In this document: one piece after another, positions 8,909-17,839 of the stretch
Layout: each line of letters opens with the position of its first letter
Numbering within the stretch: position 1 is the stretch's first letter
Assembly (NCBI RefSeq): GCF_017743935.1
Contig: NZ_JAGHRE010000001.1
Coordinates: 417,683-481,682, forward strand
DNA: 64,000 bases
Source of the DNA: Tropicibacter sp. R16_0
GTDB lineage: Bacteria > Pseudomonadota > Alphaproteobacteria > Rhodobacterales > Rhodobacteraceae
Direction: 5' to 3'
Made by a program: the position numbers and the translations under genes
Notes under the pieces: model-generated
The model's input: the letters and a program-made list of their open reading frames with translations, nothing else
The model's database searches: none
What the model was told of the DNA's origin: nothing

Positions 8909-9023
8909 TTCATTGGTGTTGGTGGCCCTCGCAAGGGGATCCCTGTCATGCCTGAAACGGCAAGAGGACAACGCCCTTCATAGCAGCCCACCCGGGCCGC
9001 GACCATAACGAAGGAGATCAGCC
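8909..9023 (+). promoter_or_regulatory. Structured 5' leader of rpsD
   Basis: About 115 nt lie between the predicted transcription start and the GTG of rpsD. Three small stems can be read: CCCT/AGGG (8926-8937), TGCC/GGCA (8949-8962) and GCCC/GGGC (8986-8997), followed by the AAGGAG ribosome-binding site at 9011-9016. S4 autoregulates translation in other bacteria, so this may be an autoregulatory leader; that is inference. Confidence 0.35.
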
Positions 9024-9644
9024 GTGACCAAACGCACGTCTGCCAAGTACAAAATCGACCGCCGCATGGGCGAAAACATCTGGGGCCGTCCGAAGTCCCC
9101 GGTCAACCGTCGCGAATATGGCCCCGGCCAGCACGGTCAGCGCCGCAAGGGCAAACTGTCCGACTTCGGTATCCAGCTGCGCGCCAAGCAGAAGCTCAAG
9201 GGCTACTACGGCGACCTGACCGAAAAGCAGTTCCGCCGCATCTATGCCGAAGCTGTTCGTGTGAACGGCGACACCGGTGAAAACCTCATCGGCCTGCTGG
9301 AGCGCCGCCTGGACGCTGTTGTCTACCGCGCCAAGTTCGTTGCAACCGTGTTTGCTGCACGTCAGTTCGTGAACCACGGCCACGTCAAAGTGAACGGCAA
9401 GAAGGTCAACATCCCCTCCTACCGCGTCAAAGAAGGCGACGTGATCGAGGTGCGTGACAAGTCCAAGCAGCTGGCTGTTGTGATCGAAGCAACCGGCCTG
9501 GCCGAGCGTGACGTTCCGGACTACATCGAAGCGGACCACTCGAAAATGACCGCCACTTTCGTGCGCACCCCCGGTCTGGGCGACGTGCCGTACCCGGTTG
9601 TCATGGAGCCGAACCTGGTCGTCGAATTCTACGCGAAGAACTAA
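9024..9644 (+). CDS. rpsD: 30S ribosomal protein S4
   Basis: A 206-residue primary 16S rRNA-binding protein that nucleates small-subunit assembly. The S4 N-terminal domain starts [17 protein letters not shown], and the S4 RNA-binding domain spans about residues 95-155 ([23 protein letters not shown]). The start is GTG with AAGGAG eight bases upstream. It is a single-gene transcript with its own promoter and a strong intrinsic terminator. Codon use is that of a highly expressed gene. Confidence 0.98.
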   Translation: MTKRTSAKYKIDRRMGENIWGRPKSPVNRREYGPGQHGQRRKGKLSDFGIQLRAKQKLKGYYGDLTEKQFRRIYAEAVRVNGDTGENLIGLLERRLDAVVYRAKFVATVFAARQFVNHGHVKVNGKKVNIPSYRVKEGDVIEVRDKSKQLAVVIEATGLAERDVPDYIEADHSKMTATFVRTPGLGDVPYPVVMEPNLVVEFYAKN

Positions 9645-9668
9645 TCTTCGCCGACAGACAGATTTCAG

Positions 9669-9699
9669 AAAGACCGCGCTTTTGGCGCGGTCTTTTTTT
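9669..9699 (+). terminator. Intrinsic terminator of rpsD
   Basis: An 11-bp stem (AAAGACCGCGC type, pairing with GCGCGGTCTTT) with a 5-nt loop is followed by a run of seven T, 25 bases after the rpsD stop. Confidence 0.92.
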
Positions 9700-9741
9700 G
9701 TGCTCTTGCCTTTGCGGGATGCGTCATGACACGCTGTGGGC

Positions 9742-10074
9742 ATGAACCCCGAGCACTTCCGTTCCCTGATCCTGGAAAGACTGGCCGCACTGGATGCTGA
9801 CGACGAGGCTGGCAAACAGGGACAGGCCATCGTCAAGCTTGATCAGACCAGCGTCGGACGTCTCAGCCGGATGGATGCCTTGCAACATCAAGCCATGGCG
9901 CAGGCCACCGCCCGCAGGCGTGAGGTGGAGCGGATGCGTCTGAATGCGGCACTCGACCGGATCGCAAATGACGAGTTCGGGTATTGCACCGATTGCGGTG
10001 AAGACATCCCCGTACCGCGCCTCGAGGCCGATCCCGGCATCGCCCGTTGTGCAGAGTGCACGCGCGGGGCTTGA
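9742..10074 (+). CDS. TraR/DksA family zinc-finger protein
   Basis: A 110-residue DksA-like protein. It has an N-terminal coiled-coil hairpin (to about residue 75) and a C-terminal C4 zinc finger, CTDCGED then CAEC. It is shorter than true DksA (about 140-150 aa), matching the small TraR/DksA-like proteins that bind in the RNA polymerase secondary channel. ATG 9742 is used; an in-frame GTG lies two codons upstream. It ends three bases from the convergent Lrp gene. Confidence 0.85.
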   Translation: MNPEHFRSLILERLAALDADDEAGKQGQAIVKLDQTSVGRLSRMDALQHQAMAQATARRREVERMRLNAALDRIANDEFGYCTDCGEDIPVPRLEADPGIARCAECTRGA

Positions 10075-10077
10075 GGT

Positions 10078-10539
10078 CTACAACGGCAGAGGTCGCCCTT
10101 CGGCAATTGCTTCCATCGCGAAATAGGACGTCACGCTGTCCAATTCGACCTTTTCGATCAGCCGCTGATACACCTTGTCGTAGGACGCCATGTCTTCGGT
10201 CACGACCTTGAGCTGATAGTCATAGTCGCCCCCGATGCGGTGAAAATCGACCACCTCGGGGATGGTCAGAACGTGGCTGCGAAAGGCCTGCAGCCACTCT
10301 GCCGAATGGTGTCGCGTGCGTAGCATCACAAAGACCACCAGGTTCAGCCCGAGTTGCTGCCGGTCGATCCGCGCGGTGGATCCTTGTAGCAGGCCGCTGT
10401 CGTTCAGTGCTTTCAGGCGCCGCCAGCAGGCGTTTTGCGATAGGCCGACGCGATCGGCCAGCTCTCGCTGGGACAAGCTGCCGTCCTTTTGCAGTTCGCG
10501 CAGTAGCTTGATGTCAATTTGATCGAGTGTTTTTTGCAT
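10078..10539 (-). CDS. Lrp/AsnC-family transcriptional regulator
   Basis: A 153-residue feast/famine regulator. The N-terminal HTH (residues 5-55: DIKLLRELQKDG, LSQRELADRVGLSQNACWRRL) is followed by a C-terminal RAM ligand-binding domain. It is divergent from the class V aminotransferase gene; the 102-base gap between starts holds both promoters and probably its operator. The natural inference is control of that enzyme by an amino acid or keto acid. Confidence 0.92.
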   Translation of the reverse strand: MQKTLDQIDIKLLRELQKDGSLSQRELADRVGLSQNACWRRLKALNDSGLLQGSTARIDRQQLGLNLVVFVMLRTRHHSAEWLQAFRSHVLTIPEVVDFHRIGGDYDYQLKVVTEDMASYDKVYQRLIEKVELDSVTSYFAMEAIAEGRPLPL

Positions 10540-10641
10540 TTCAAATCATATGACCCAAAATTTCCCATCCACAAGCAAAATCTGAGTATGTTTTCTCAGG
10601 CCGAGAATATCACATTGGGTCCTGTAATAGGAGCCCACGCC

Positions 10642-12057
10642 ATGACCCTGACCCATTTCCGCGAAACCATCGAAGCCGCTACTCACGACAACACCCTCGC
10701 GGATGGGCTGATCGGAGAGACTGTTCTGATCCCGGGTCTGCATGGGGACGTGCCGCTTGTGTATGCGGATTACGTTGCTTCGGGGCGTGCGTTGCGCCAG
10801 GTCGAAGACTATGTGGCCACGCATGTGTTGCCGTTTTATGCCAACAGCCACACCGAAGCCTCTTATTGCGGTTCTTACATGACTCGGTTGCGTCGTGACG
10901 CGCGCGCCGAGATTGCCCGCCTTGTCGGTGCCACGGAAGAGGACGCGGTGATCTTTGCCGGGTCCGGCGCCACGGCGGGTCTCAACCGGCTGGTCAGCTT
11001 GATGGGACTCGAGAGGGCCGACCGGCCGGTTGTATTGATTGGGCCGTATGAGCATCATTCCAACATCCTCCCCTGGCGTGAAAGCAAGGCGCAGGTGGTC
11101 GAGATTCCCGAAGGGGACGGCGGCGGGCCGGATCTGGCTGCGCTTGAGACTGCGTTGATCGAACATGCCGCGGCGGATTTGATCATCGGCAGCTTCTCGG
11201 CTGCGTCGAATGTGACCGGTATCATCACCGATCCCGACCCTGTGACACGGTTGCTGAAACGCTATGGCGCCCTGTCGGTTTGGGATTATGCCGGTGGTGG
11301 CCCCTATCTGCCCATGTCGATGGGGCAGGGGGCCGTGCGCAAGGACGCGATCGTGGTCTCTCCGCACAAGTTTCCGGGTGGTCCGGGGGCCTCGGGCGTG
11401 CTGGTCGTGAACAAGGGTGCGGTCAAGCGCGACTGCCCAAGCTGGCCGGGTGGCGGGACCGTTTCCTTTGTCTCGCCCTGGCGGCATGATTATTCTGACG
11501 ACCTGTCCGTGCGCGAAGAGGCGGGAACGCCCAACGTCATCGGCGATATCCGGGCTGCGTTGGCCTTTATTGTCAAAGACGCAGTCGGGGCTGGTGCGAT
11601 CGCTGCACGTGAAGCGAAATACAACCAGATGGCGCTGGACGACTGGGCTGACAACCCGCATCTGACGCTTTTGGGGACAGACGCTGCGCATCGCTTGCCG
11701 ATCTTTTCGTTCCTGGTACAGGACACATCCGGCGCGCCCGTGCACCAGCAACTGTTCACCCGAATGCTGAGCGACATCTACGGCATTCAGGCCCGCGGCG
11801 GCTGCGCTTGTGCGGGGCCTTATGCGCACCGCTTGCTGGGTATCGACCGCGAGATGTCGATGGCGCTGCATGCCGATCTGGAAGCTGGACGAGAATTGCA
11901 GAAACCGGGTTGGATACGCCTTAATTTCTCTTATCTGATGAGCGAAGAAACAGTTCAGTTCATTATCGACAGCGTCAACGACCTGTCCCGCCGAACCGAG
12001 GAATATGCGCCGTTCTACAACGTCGATCCCTCTACCGCGCGGTTCAAGGCGGCGTGA
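10642..12057 (+). CDS. Class V aminotransferase (cysteine desulfurase-like)
   Basis: A 471-residue PLP enzyme of fold type I, class V. The PLP lysine is in SPHKFPGG, about residue 240. SHTEASYCG, a conserved GPYEHHSNILPW and ARGGCACAGPYAHRLL are also visible; the last resembles the Cys-containing loop of group II desulfurases. ATG 10642 is preferred because TAGGAG lies eight bases upstream and the earlier in-frame sequence is not coding-like. It is monocistronic and divergent from an Lrp regulator, and no Fe-S assembly genes are nearby, so a role in amino-acid metabolism is likelier than Fe-S synthesis. Confidence 0.85.
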   Translation: MTLTHFRETIEAATHDNTLADGLIGETVLIPGLHGDVPLVYADYVASGRALRQVEDYVATHVLPFYANSHTEASYCGSYMTRLRRDARAEIARLVGATEEDAVIFAGSGATAGLNRLVSLMGLERADRPVVLIGPYEHHSNILPWRESKAQVVEIPEGDGGGPDLAALETALIEHAAADLIIGSFSAASNVTGIITDPDPVTRLLKRYGALSVWDYAGGGPYLPMSMGQGAVRKDAIVVSPHKFPGGPGASGVLVVNKGAVKRDCPSWPGGGTVSFVSPWRHDYSDDLSVREEAGTPNVIGDIRAALAFIVKDAVGAGAIAAREAKYNQMALDDWADNPHLTLLGTDAAHRLPIFSFLVQDTSGAPVHQQLFTRMLSDIYGIQARGGCACAGPYAHRLLGIDREMSMALHADLEAGRELQKPGWIRLNFSYLMSEETVQFIIDSVNDLSRRTEEYAPFYNVDPSTARFKAA

Positions 12058-12121
12058 CGGTTTTGCCGCTTTTCTACACGGGGTGAGACCGGTATGAGAG
12101 GGCATCCAAGGGAGCCCTGAC

Positions 12122-13207
12122 ATGAACAAACTCACCCCGCAGCCTGGCATCATGGACATCGCCCTGTACCAAGGGGGCGCGGCCCATGTGAAAGGCGTCG
12201 AGAATGTCATCAAGCTCAGCTCGAACGAGAACCCGTTCGGGCCAAGCCCCAAGGCGATTGACGCCGTGCGCGACAGCGCGGCGGACCTGCATCGATATCC
12301 CAGCACCGACCATGGCCCGTTGCGGGCGGCCATTGGTACGCAGCACGGGCTCGACCCCGATCGCATTATCTGCGGTGTTGGCAGTGACGAGGTGCTGCAG
12401 TTCGTGGTGCAGTGCTACGCCGGTGTGGGCGACGAGGTGATTTACACCGAGCACGGGTTCTCCATGTATCCGATCCTGGCCCGCGCTGCCGGAGCTGTTC
12501 CGGTGCAGGTGCCGGAACGCGATCGCATGGTGGATGTGGACGCCATCCTGTCGGCCTGTACCGACCGTACGCGTGTGGTGTTTTTGACCAATCCGGGCAA
12601 CCCGACCTCGACCATGATCCCCGAGGCCGAGGTGATGCGCCTGGCCGCTGGCCTGCCGGATCAAGTGATCCTGGTGGTGGATGGGGCCTATACCGAATAC
12701 GTCGATGGGTTTGACGGCGGCTCGGCTGTCGTGGATGCCCATGAGAATGTGATCATGACCCGCACCTTCTCCAAGATCTACGGTCTCGGTGGCATGCGGG
12801 TTGGTTGGGGCTATGCGCCCAAAGCCATCATCGATGTGCTGAACCGGGTCCGCCAGCCATTCAACCTGTCTGCAACTGCTTTGGCTGCGGCCGAGGCCGC
12901 GGTGCGGGATCAAGGCTATGTTGAACACTGCCGGTCGGAAAACACGCGCCTGGGTGCCTGGTTGGCGGAAGAATTGGCCAAGCTTGGCGTACCGTCGGAT
13001 CCGTCACATACGAACTTCATCCTCGCCCGCTTTGCCGATCAGGCCGAGGCCGAGGCCTGTGACGCTTATTTGCAGCAGCAGGGGTTGATCGTGCGGCGGG
13101 TGGCTGGATACAACCTGCCAAATGCTTTGCGGATCACCGTAGGGGATGAAACGGCCTGTCATCGCGTGGCAAACGCCATCGCGGACTTCAAGGAGCGCCA
13201 CCAATGA
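12122..13207 (+). CDS. hisC: Histidinol-phosphate aminotransferase
   Basis: A 361-residue class I/II aminotransferase. Features are [12 protein letters not shown] near residue 35, NPGNPTST, and the PLP lysine motif [15 protein letters not shown] near residue 215. It transaminates imidazole-acetol phosphate in histidine synthesis; alphaproteobacterial HisC often also handles aromatic keto acids. The stop overlaps the tyrA start by four bases, and this hisC-tyrA pairing fits a dual histidine/aromatic role. Confidence 0.93.
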   Translation: MNKLTPQPGIMDIALYQGGAAHVKGVENVIKLSSNENPFGPSPKAIDAVRDSAADLHRYPSTDHGPLRAAIGTQHGLDPDRIICGVGSDEVLQFVVQCYAGVGDEVIYTEHGFSMYPILARAAGAVPVQVPERDRMVDVDAILSACTDRTRVVFLTNPGNPTSTMIPEAEVMRLAAGLPDQVILVVDGAYTEYVDGFDGGSAVVDAHENVIMTRTFSKIYGLGGMRVGWGYAPKAIIDVLNRVRQPFNLSATALAAAEAAVRDQGYVEHCRSENTRLGAWLAEELAKLGVPSDPSHTNFILARFADQAEAEACDAYLQQQGLIVRRVAGYNLPNALRITVGDETACHRVANAIADFKERHQ

Positions 13208-14124
13208 GCCACGTATATGACCGCGTCGCGCTGATCGGCCTGGGCCTGATCGCGTCGTCGATGTTCTGGGCGATCAAGCGTGCGGGCTTGGCGGGCGAGG
13301 TGACGGGTTATGCGCGTTCGGCCGAAACCCGTGAAACGGCGCGCCGCATTGGCTTGTGTGATCGGATTTGCGACAGCGCGGCCGAGGCCGCCGAGGGCGC
13401 AGACCTTGTTGTCTTGTGCGTGCCCGTGGGGGCCATGGGCAATGTCGCGCAAGAAATCGGACCGGTGCTGAAACCCGGAGCAACCGTCTCGGACGTGGGA
13501 TCGGTCAAACGACATGTCATCGAAGCCGTGTCCCCCCACATCCCCGAAGGTGTTCATTTCGTACCCGCCCACCCGCTCGCCGGGACCGAACACTCGGGCC
13601 CCGAAAGCGGTTTTGCAGAGCTTTATGACAACCGCTGGTGCCTGCTGGTTCCAGCCGAAGGCAGCGATTCAGAGGCGGTGGCCAAACTGCGCGACTTGTG
13701 GGAGCGGATGGGCGCCAATGTCGAAGAGATGGATGCCGACCACCATGATCTGGTGCTGGCCGTGACCTCTCATGCGCCGCACCTGATTGCCTATACGATG
13801 GTGGGGGTGGCTGACGACCTGCGGCGCGTGACCGACAGCGAGGTCATCAAGTATTCGGCCGCCGGTTTCCGCGACTTTACCCGGATTGCCGCCTCTGATC
13901 CGACCATGTGGCGGGACGTGTTCCTGACCAACAAGGATGCGACGCTGGAGATTCTGGGCCGCTTCACCGAAGAGCTTTTCGCATTGCAACGGGCCATTCG
14001 GACGGGGGATGGCGAGCAGTTGTTCGACTATTTTACCCGTACTCGTGCGATCCGGCGCGGCATTATCGAGGCGGGGCAGGACACTGACGCGCCCGACTTT
14101 GGTCGCGGGAAAGCGGCGCAATGA
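13204..14124 (+). CDS. tyrA: Prephenate/arogenate dehydrogenase
   Basis: A 306-residue TyrA. The Rossmann loop reads IGLGLIASS, with Ala in place of the third glycine. [10 protein letters not shown] (near residue 118) and SHAPHLIAY are conserved TyrA elements. It carries out the oxidative decarboxylation leading to tyrosine. It overlaps hisC upstream and the extensin-like gene downstream, each by four bases, giving a tightly packed hisC-tyrA-extensin transcript. No ACT domain follows, so feedback control must reside in the catalytic domain. Confidence 0.93.
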   Translation: MSHVYDRVALIGLGLIASSMFWAIKRAGLAGEVTGYARSAETRETARRIGLCDRICDSAAEAAEGADLVVLCVPVGAMGNVAQEIGPVLKPGATVSDVGSVKRHVIEAVSPHIPEGVHFVPAHPLAGTEHSGPESGFAELYDNRWCLLVPAEGSDSEAVAKLRDLWERMGANVEEMDADHHDLVLAVTSHAPHLIAYTMVGVADDLRRVTDSEVIKYSAAGFRDFTRIAASDPTMWRDVFLTNKDATLEILGRFTEELFALQRAIRTGDGEQLFDYFTRTRAIRRGIIEAGQDTDAPDFGRGKAAQ

Positions 14125-14993
14125 AGGCGCGGGCGCTTCTCCCTGCAACTCTCGCAGCGGTGCTTGGCGCCCTGCCGGTTGCGGCGACAGCGCCCGAAAC
14201 ATCGCTCAGGCCGCAGGCGCGGGCCCCACAATCCGTGGCCGTGACCGCCGCGGTTCAAGAGGCATCGGTGCAGGTCGCCGCAGCCGAGGCCGCCGCCTTT
14301 GTCGTCAGCAGCCGAGCCCGACCAGTATCTCGCCCTGTATCCGACCAACTGGTGCAGGTTGCGGCCCGCCCGGCGGATTTGCCGTCATTGGGGCCCGACG
14401 TCTCATTGCGGCCCTACATGCGCCCCAAGGCGGTCGAGGAAGAGGCGTTTTTCAAGCGGCGCAAAAAGCGCAAGGGATCGGTTTGCGGCAACGTCGAAAT
14501 CCAAGGGCAGCCAGCCGGCGACGTTCCGGGCAAGATCCGGGGCTGCGGCATTGAAGACGCCGTTCGCGTGACCTCGGTTTCCGGGGTGCAGCTGAGCCGA
14601 CCATCGTTGATGACCTGTGAAACTGCCCGCAGCCTGAACACATGGGTCGAGCGTAGTGTGATCCCGACATTCCGACGCCGTGGTCCGGTTGTCGAATTGA
14701 AAGTGGCTGCGCATTATGCCTGCCGCACCCGCAACAATCGGCCGGGTGCCAAAATCTCGGAACATGGCAAGGGGCGGGCGATCGACATTTCCGCGTTCCG
14801 GATGAAAGACGGCGAAGAGATCACCGTGCTCGAAGGCTGGAAACGCGGCTCATCCCGCAAGTTGTTGCGTCGGGTTTGGAAAGGGGCTTGCGGACCTTTT
14901 GGTACGGTTCTGGGACCAGATGCCGACCGGTATCACCAGGATCATTTCCATTTCGACACCGCCAAACATCGCAGCGGGAAATACTGCCGTTAA
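14121..14993 (+). CDS. Extensin-like C-terminal domain protein
   Basis: A 290-residue exported protein with an N-terminal signal sequence (LPATLAAVLGALPVAATA). A low-complexity region of about 100 residues is followed by the Extensin-like_C domain (about 115-290). HGKGRAIDISAF and YHQDHFHFD resemble the metal-binding His/Asp motifs of DD-carboxypeptidase/M15-type enzymes, and several Cys residues suggest disulfides. A cell-wall role is likely but unproven. It is translationally coupled to tyrA, and its last four bases overlap the convergent DUF2125 gene. Confidence 0.8.
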   Translation: MKARALLPATLAAVLGALPVAATAPETSLRPQARAPQSVAVTAAVQEASVQVAAAEAAAFVVSSRARPVSRPVSDQLVQVAARPADLPSLGPDVSLRPYMRPKAVEEEAFFKRRKKRKGSVCGNVEIQGQPAGDVPGKIRGCGIEDAVRVTSVSGVQLSRPSLMTCETARSLNTWVERSVIPTFRRRGPVVELKVAAHYACRTRNNRPGAKISEHGKGRAIDISAFRMKDGEEITVLEGWKRGSSRKLLRRVWKGACGPFGTVLGPDADRYHQDHFHFDTAKHRSGKYCR

Positions 14994-15991
14994 CGCAGGA
15001 TCAGGCGTGGGGCTGGACCGATTGGCAATGGACCTAGCGCGACAAAGCCATCCCGGAAGTTCAACTGCACGTCCAGTGCGCTTGGATTGCCACCCAGGCT
15101 CGCCAACATGTTCAGAACACGCTCAGCCGGATCAACGGCTTGTGGCGGGATTGCGCCTACGGCCTCGGCCATGGCCAGCATCTCGCGCCAGTTTTCAGCC
15201 TTGAGCGCGATCTCCCCGGTTGGAATGCCTTTCGCATCCACATCCAGCTTGCCTGCTGCAAACAGGCGCAGCTCGCCCCAATGCAGTTCCGCCAGCTTCA
15301 GATCGATCGCCACTGGCTGCGGGCGCTTTTCCTCAAGCGCGCTGCGGTCCCACTGTTTGTCAAACTGAATGGCGGTGTCCAGTTTCAGTGCATCAAAGCT
15401 GCGCGGCAAAACGGTCGAGCTTGCCAGGATCCGGCGAATTTCCTCGCCGGGCGTGAAATCTGTAGCGTTGACCGAGATGTCATAGGTTTCCGCCTGCTCG
15501 GTTTGCACCATCGACAGGGTCACATCGTCGGCATTGGCGACCGGTCCCTTGGGGCCAGAGATTGACCACGCGCCTGCGGTCAATGCCAAGCGATCCAATG
15601 CCAAAGCGATGCCGGGATGCAGATGAAAATCCGCCTGCATGTCCTGCGCTTCGATCACCAGAGTGCGGTCAAAATAGGACAGGCGTTGCGGTGTGGCGGC
15701 AAACCGCAACGTTTGACGCCCCGGCCAGATTGCGGGGCTGTCCAACTCCAGCCAATCGCCTTGCCAGGCAGTGCCGGTGGCAGGGTCGGCCAGGGCAGGG
15801 CTGGTCAGCATCGTCCGATGCCGTGTGGGATAGCCCGAGGTCTCGATCGCGGCATAATCGGCCTGCCATCCGCGTTCGCTTTGCGTCGCAAACCACCCTT
15901 CGATGCCGGAGCGAAGGCCAAAGCCCGCGGTGTACCAATAGGCTGACCACAGCAAACCCAGAACAATGACAACCCGTATCAGCCGCAACAT
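14990..15991 (-). CDS. DUF2125 family protein
   Basis: A 333-residue protein. The hydrophobic N-terminus (MLRLIRVVIVLGLLWSAYWY) acts as a signal or anchor, followed by a beta-rich periplasmic region as in DUF2125 proteins of alphaproteobacteria. ATG 15991 is chosen because it immediately precedes the transmembrane segment; the open frame continues upstream but without coding character and overlaps chaC. Function is unknown. DUF2125 has been compared with AsmA-like lipid-transfer repeats, which is speculative here. Confidence 0.8.
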   Translation of the reverse strand: MLRLIRVVIVLGLLWSAYWYTAGFGLRSGIEGWFATQSERGWQADYAAIETSGYPTRHRTMLTSPALADPATGTAWQGDWLELDSPAIWPGRQTLRFAATPQRLSYFDRTLVIEAQDMQADFHLHPGIALALDRLALTAGAWSISGPKGPVANADDVTLSMVQTEQAETYDISVNATDFTPGEEIRRILASSTVLPRSFDALKLDTAIQFDKQWDRSALEEKRPQPVAIDLKLAELHWGELRLFAAGKLDVDAKGIPTGEIALKAENWREMLAMAEAVGAIPPQAVDPAERVLNMLASLGGNPSALDVQLNFRDGFVALGPLPIGPAPRLILR

Positions 15992-16059
15992 GTGCAAAGG
16001 CCCCTTTTTCCTGCTCGTGTTTTGATGTTTATAGGCCGAAACAGGCAAGGACCAGCACC

Positions 16060-16590
16060 ATGACGATGTGGGTATTCGGATACGGATCGCTTTTGTGGAA
16101 CCCGGGCTTTCCCGTAGCGCACAGCAAACTGGCGACACTGCATGGATATGCACGCTCATTCTGCATGAGTTCGATCCACCATCGCGGGACCGAGGACAAG
16201 CCCGGCCTTGTGCTGGCGCTGGACGAGGTGGTGGATGCGCATTGCCGGGGTCTGGCACTGGCGGTGGAGCCAGGCCACGAGGACAAGACCCTTGCCGAGC
16301 TGCGCGAACGCGAGTTGGTGTCGTCGGCCTATCTGGAACGAATGCTGGATGTAGAGCTGGACGACGGCAGTGTCGTGAATGCCGTCACCTATGTCATCGA
16401 CCCGGATCACGTGCAGTATTGCGGCGGAATGGAGCTGGAGCGGCAAGCGCAGATCATCGCCCATGCTGTGGGGGGGCGCGGGCCAAACACCGAATATCTT
16501 TACAACACTGCTCAACATCTGACCGAAATCGGCCTGAGCGACCCAGATCTGGATTGGCTGTCGGACCGTGTGCGTGCGCTTTCGGCATAA
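16060..16590 (+). CDS. chaC: Gamma-glutamylcyclotransferase (ChaC-like)
   Basis: A 176-residue protein. It begins with the ChaC signature VFGYGSLLWNPGF, the substrate-binding loop, and has the catalytic-Glu region LRERELVSSAYLERML around residue 85. YCGGMELERQAQIIAHAVG and GPNTEYLYN are typical of the family. It cleaves gamma-glutamyl peptides such as glutathione, releasing 5-oxoproline. It is divergent from the DUF2125 gene. A second in-frame ATG two codons later is possible. Confidence 0.92.
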   Translation: MTMWVFGYGSLLWNPGFPVAHSKLATLHGYARSFCMSSIHHRGTEDKPGLVLALDEVVDAHCRGLALAVEPGHEDKTLAELRERELVSSAYLERMLDVELDDGSVVNAVTYVIDPDHVQYCGGMELERQAQIIAHAVGGRGPNTEYLYNTAQHLTEIGLSDPDLDWLSDRVRALSA

Positions 16591-16662
16591 ATCCTTGGCG
16601 CAGCGGTCAATTCTTCGCTAGGTTCAGGCCAGAGCAGACAACCCTTGTCAGGAAGACCGCGC

Positions 16663-17835
16663 ATGGCGCAACAAGAACAAGAGACGAGACCACAATTCTC
16701 GCAACCGATCCAACAGATCGTCACCATGCTGTTCGTTCTGGGCCTGTCAGGCGCCGGTGCGTTCCTGGCGCTGCCGCGCGTTTTGCCGGTGTTCGAGGCG
16801 AACCCCTATCTGAACGGGTTCATCGTCTTTGTCTTCATCATTGGCGTGCTGGCCTGTTTCTGGCAGGTGCTGCAACTGATCGGTTCGGTCCGCTGGATCG
16901 AGGCCTTTGCCGTCGGTGAGCACAACGCCAATGTCGTACCACCGCAACTGCTGGCGCCACTGGCCTCGCTGCTTCGGTCGCGTGGCGCTCGGATGCAGCT
17001 GGGGTCGTCGTCCACGCGCTCGATCCTGGATTCGGTGGCGCAGCGGATTGATGAAGCGCGAGAAATTACGCGCTATATCGTCAACCTTCTGATTTTCCTT
17101 GGCCTTCTGGGAACCTTTTATGGTCTGGCAACAACGGTTCCGGCTGTTGTCGACACCATCCGCAGCCTCGCCCCGCAAGAGGGCGAAGAAGGGATTGCCG
17201 TCTTCAATCGCTTGATGACCGGGCTCGAGGCGCAGTTGGGCGGAATGGGCGTGGCGTTTGCCTCGTCCCTGTTGGGTCTGGCCGGGTCGCTGATCGTGGG
17301 CCTGCTGGAACTTTTTGCGGGCCACGGTCAGAACCGCTTCTACCGCGAGCTTGAGGAATGGCTGTCGTCGATCACCCGCGTAGGTTTCAGTTCAGGTGAT
17401 GAGGGTGGCGTTGACACCGGGGCCATCACCAACGTCATGGATCACATGGCCGAGCAGATGGAGGGCCTGCGGGCCATGTTCGAAGCCTCGGACAAATCGC
17501 AGGCTGAGGTGAACGCGCGCCTTGGTCATCTGGTCGATGCTATCAGCGCCATGAGCGACCGCGACCGACAAACCGAAGGCACAATCGCAGCCCTTGATCG
17601 TGTGGCCGCAGGGCAGGACGCTCTGGTCGAGATCATGCGCACCCAGGGCCAGCACGAGGGGCTCGATGCGGAAAGTCGGATGCGCTTGCGTTCGATCGAC
17701 GTGCAGATGCTGCGTATCCTCGAAGAAATTTCTGCCGGCCGTCAGGAAAGCATGACCGAGCTGCGCAAGGACATCGAATTGCTCGTGACCGCCATGTCGG
17801 CGGGACGGGGTCCGAAACCGGGCAGCGGGGACTGA
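16663..17835 (+). CDS. MotA/TolQ/ExbB-type proton channel protein
   Basis: A 390-residue inner-membrane protein. Hydrophobic segments are visible near residues 15-40, 45-75, 140-170 and 185-220; the last two carry the family signature (FLGLLGTFYGLATTVPAV and GMGVAFASSLLGLAGS). A long helical cytoplasmic tail follows (about 250-390). ATG 16663 is supported by AGGAAGA upstream; an in-frame TTG lies six codons earlier. It is four bases from the OmpA-type partner gene. Together they resemble a stator (MotAB, ExbBD, TolQR, ZorAB) but with no flagellar, Tol, TonB or Zorya genes beside them. Confidence 0.85.
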   Translation: MAQQEQETRPQFSQPIQQIVTMLFVLGLSGAGAFLALPRVLPVFEANPYLNGFIVFVFIIGVLACFWQVLQLIGSVRWIEAFAVGEHNANVVPPQLLAPLASLLRSRGARMQLGSSSTRSILDSVAQRIDEAREITRYIVNLLIFLGLLGTFYGLATTVPAVVDTIRSLAPQEGEEGIAVFNRLMTGLEAQLGGMGVAFASSLLGLAGSLIVGLLELFAGHGQNRFYRELEEWLSSITRVGFSSGDEGGVDTGAITNVMDHMAEQMEGLRAMFEASDKSQAEVNARLGHLVDAISAMSDRDRQTEGTIAALDRVAAGQDALVEIMRTQGQHEGLDAESRMRLRSIDVQMLRILEEISAGRQESMTELRKDIELLVTAMSAGRGPKPGSGD

Positions 17836-17839
17836 TCCC

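Noticed and set aside
10546..12366. 606-codon antisense open frame over the aminotransferase gene
   Set aside because: The sense strand encodes a clear class V aminotransferase; the antisense product has no recognisable features.
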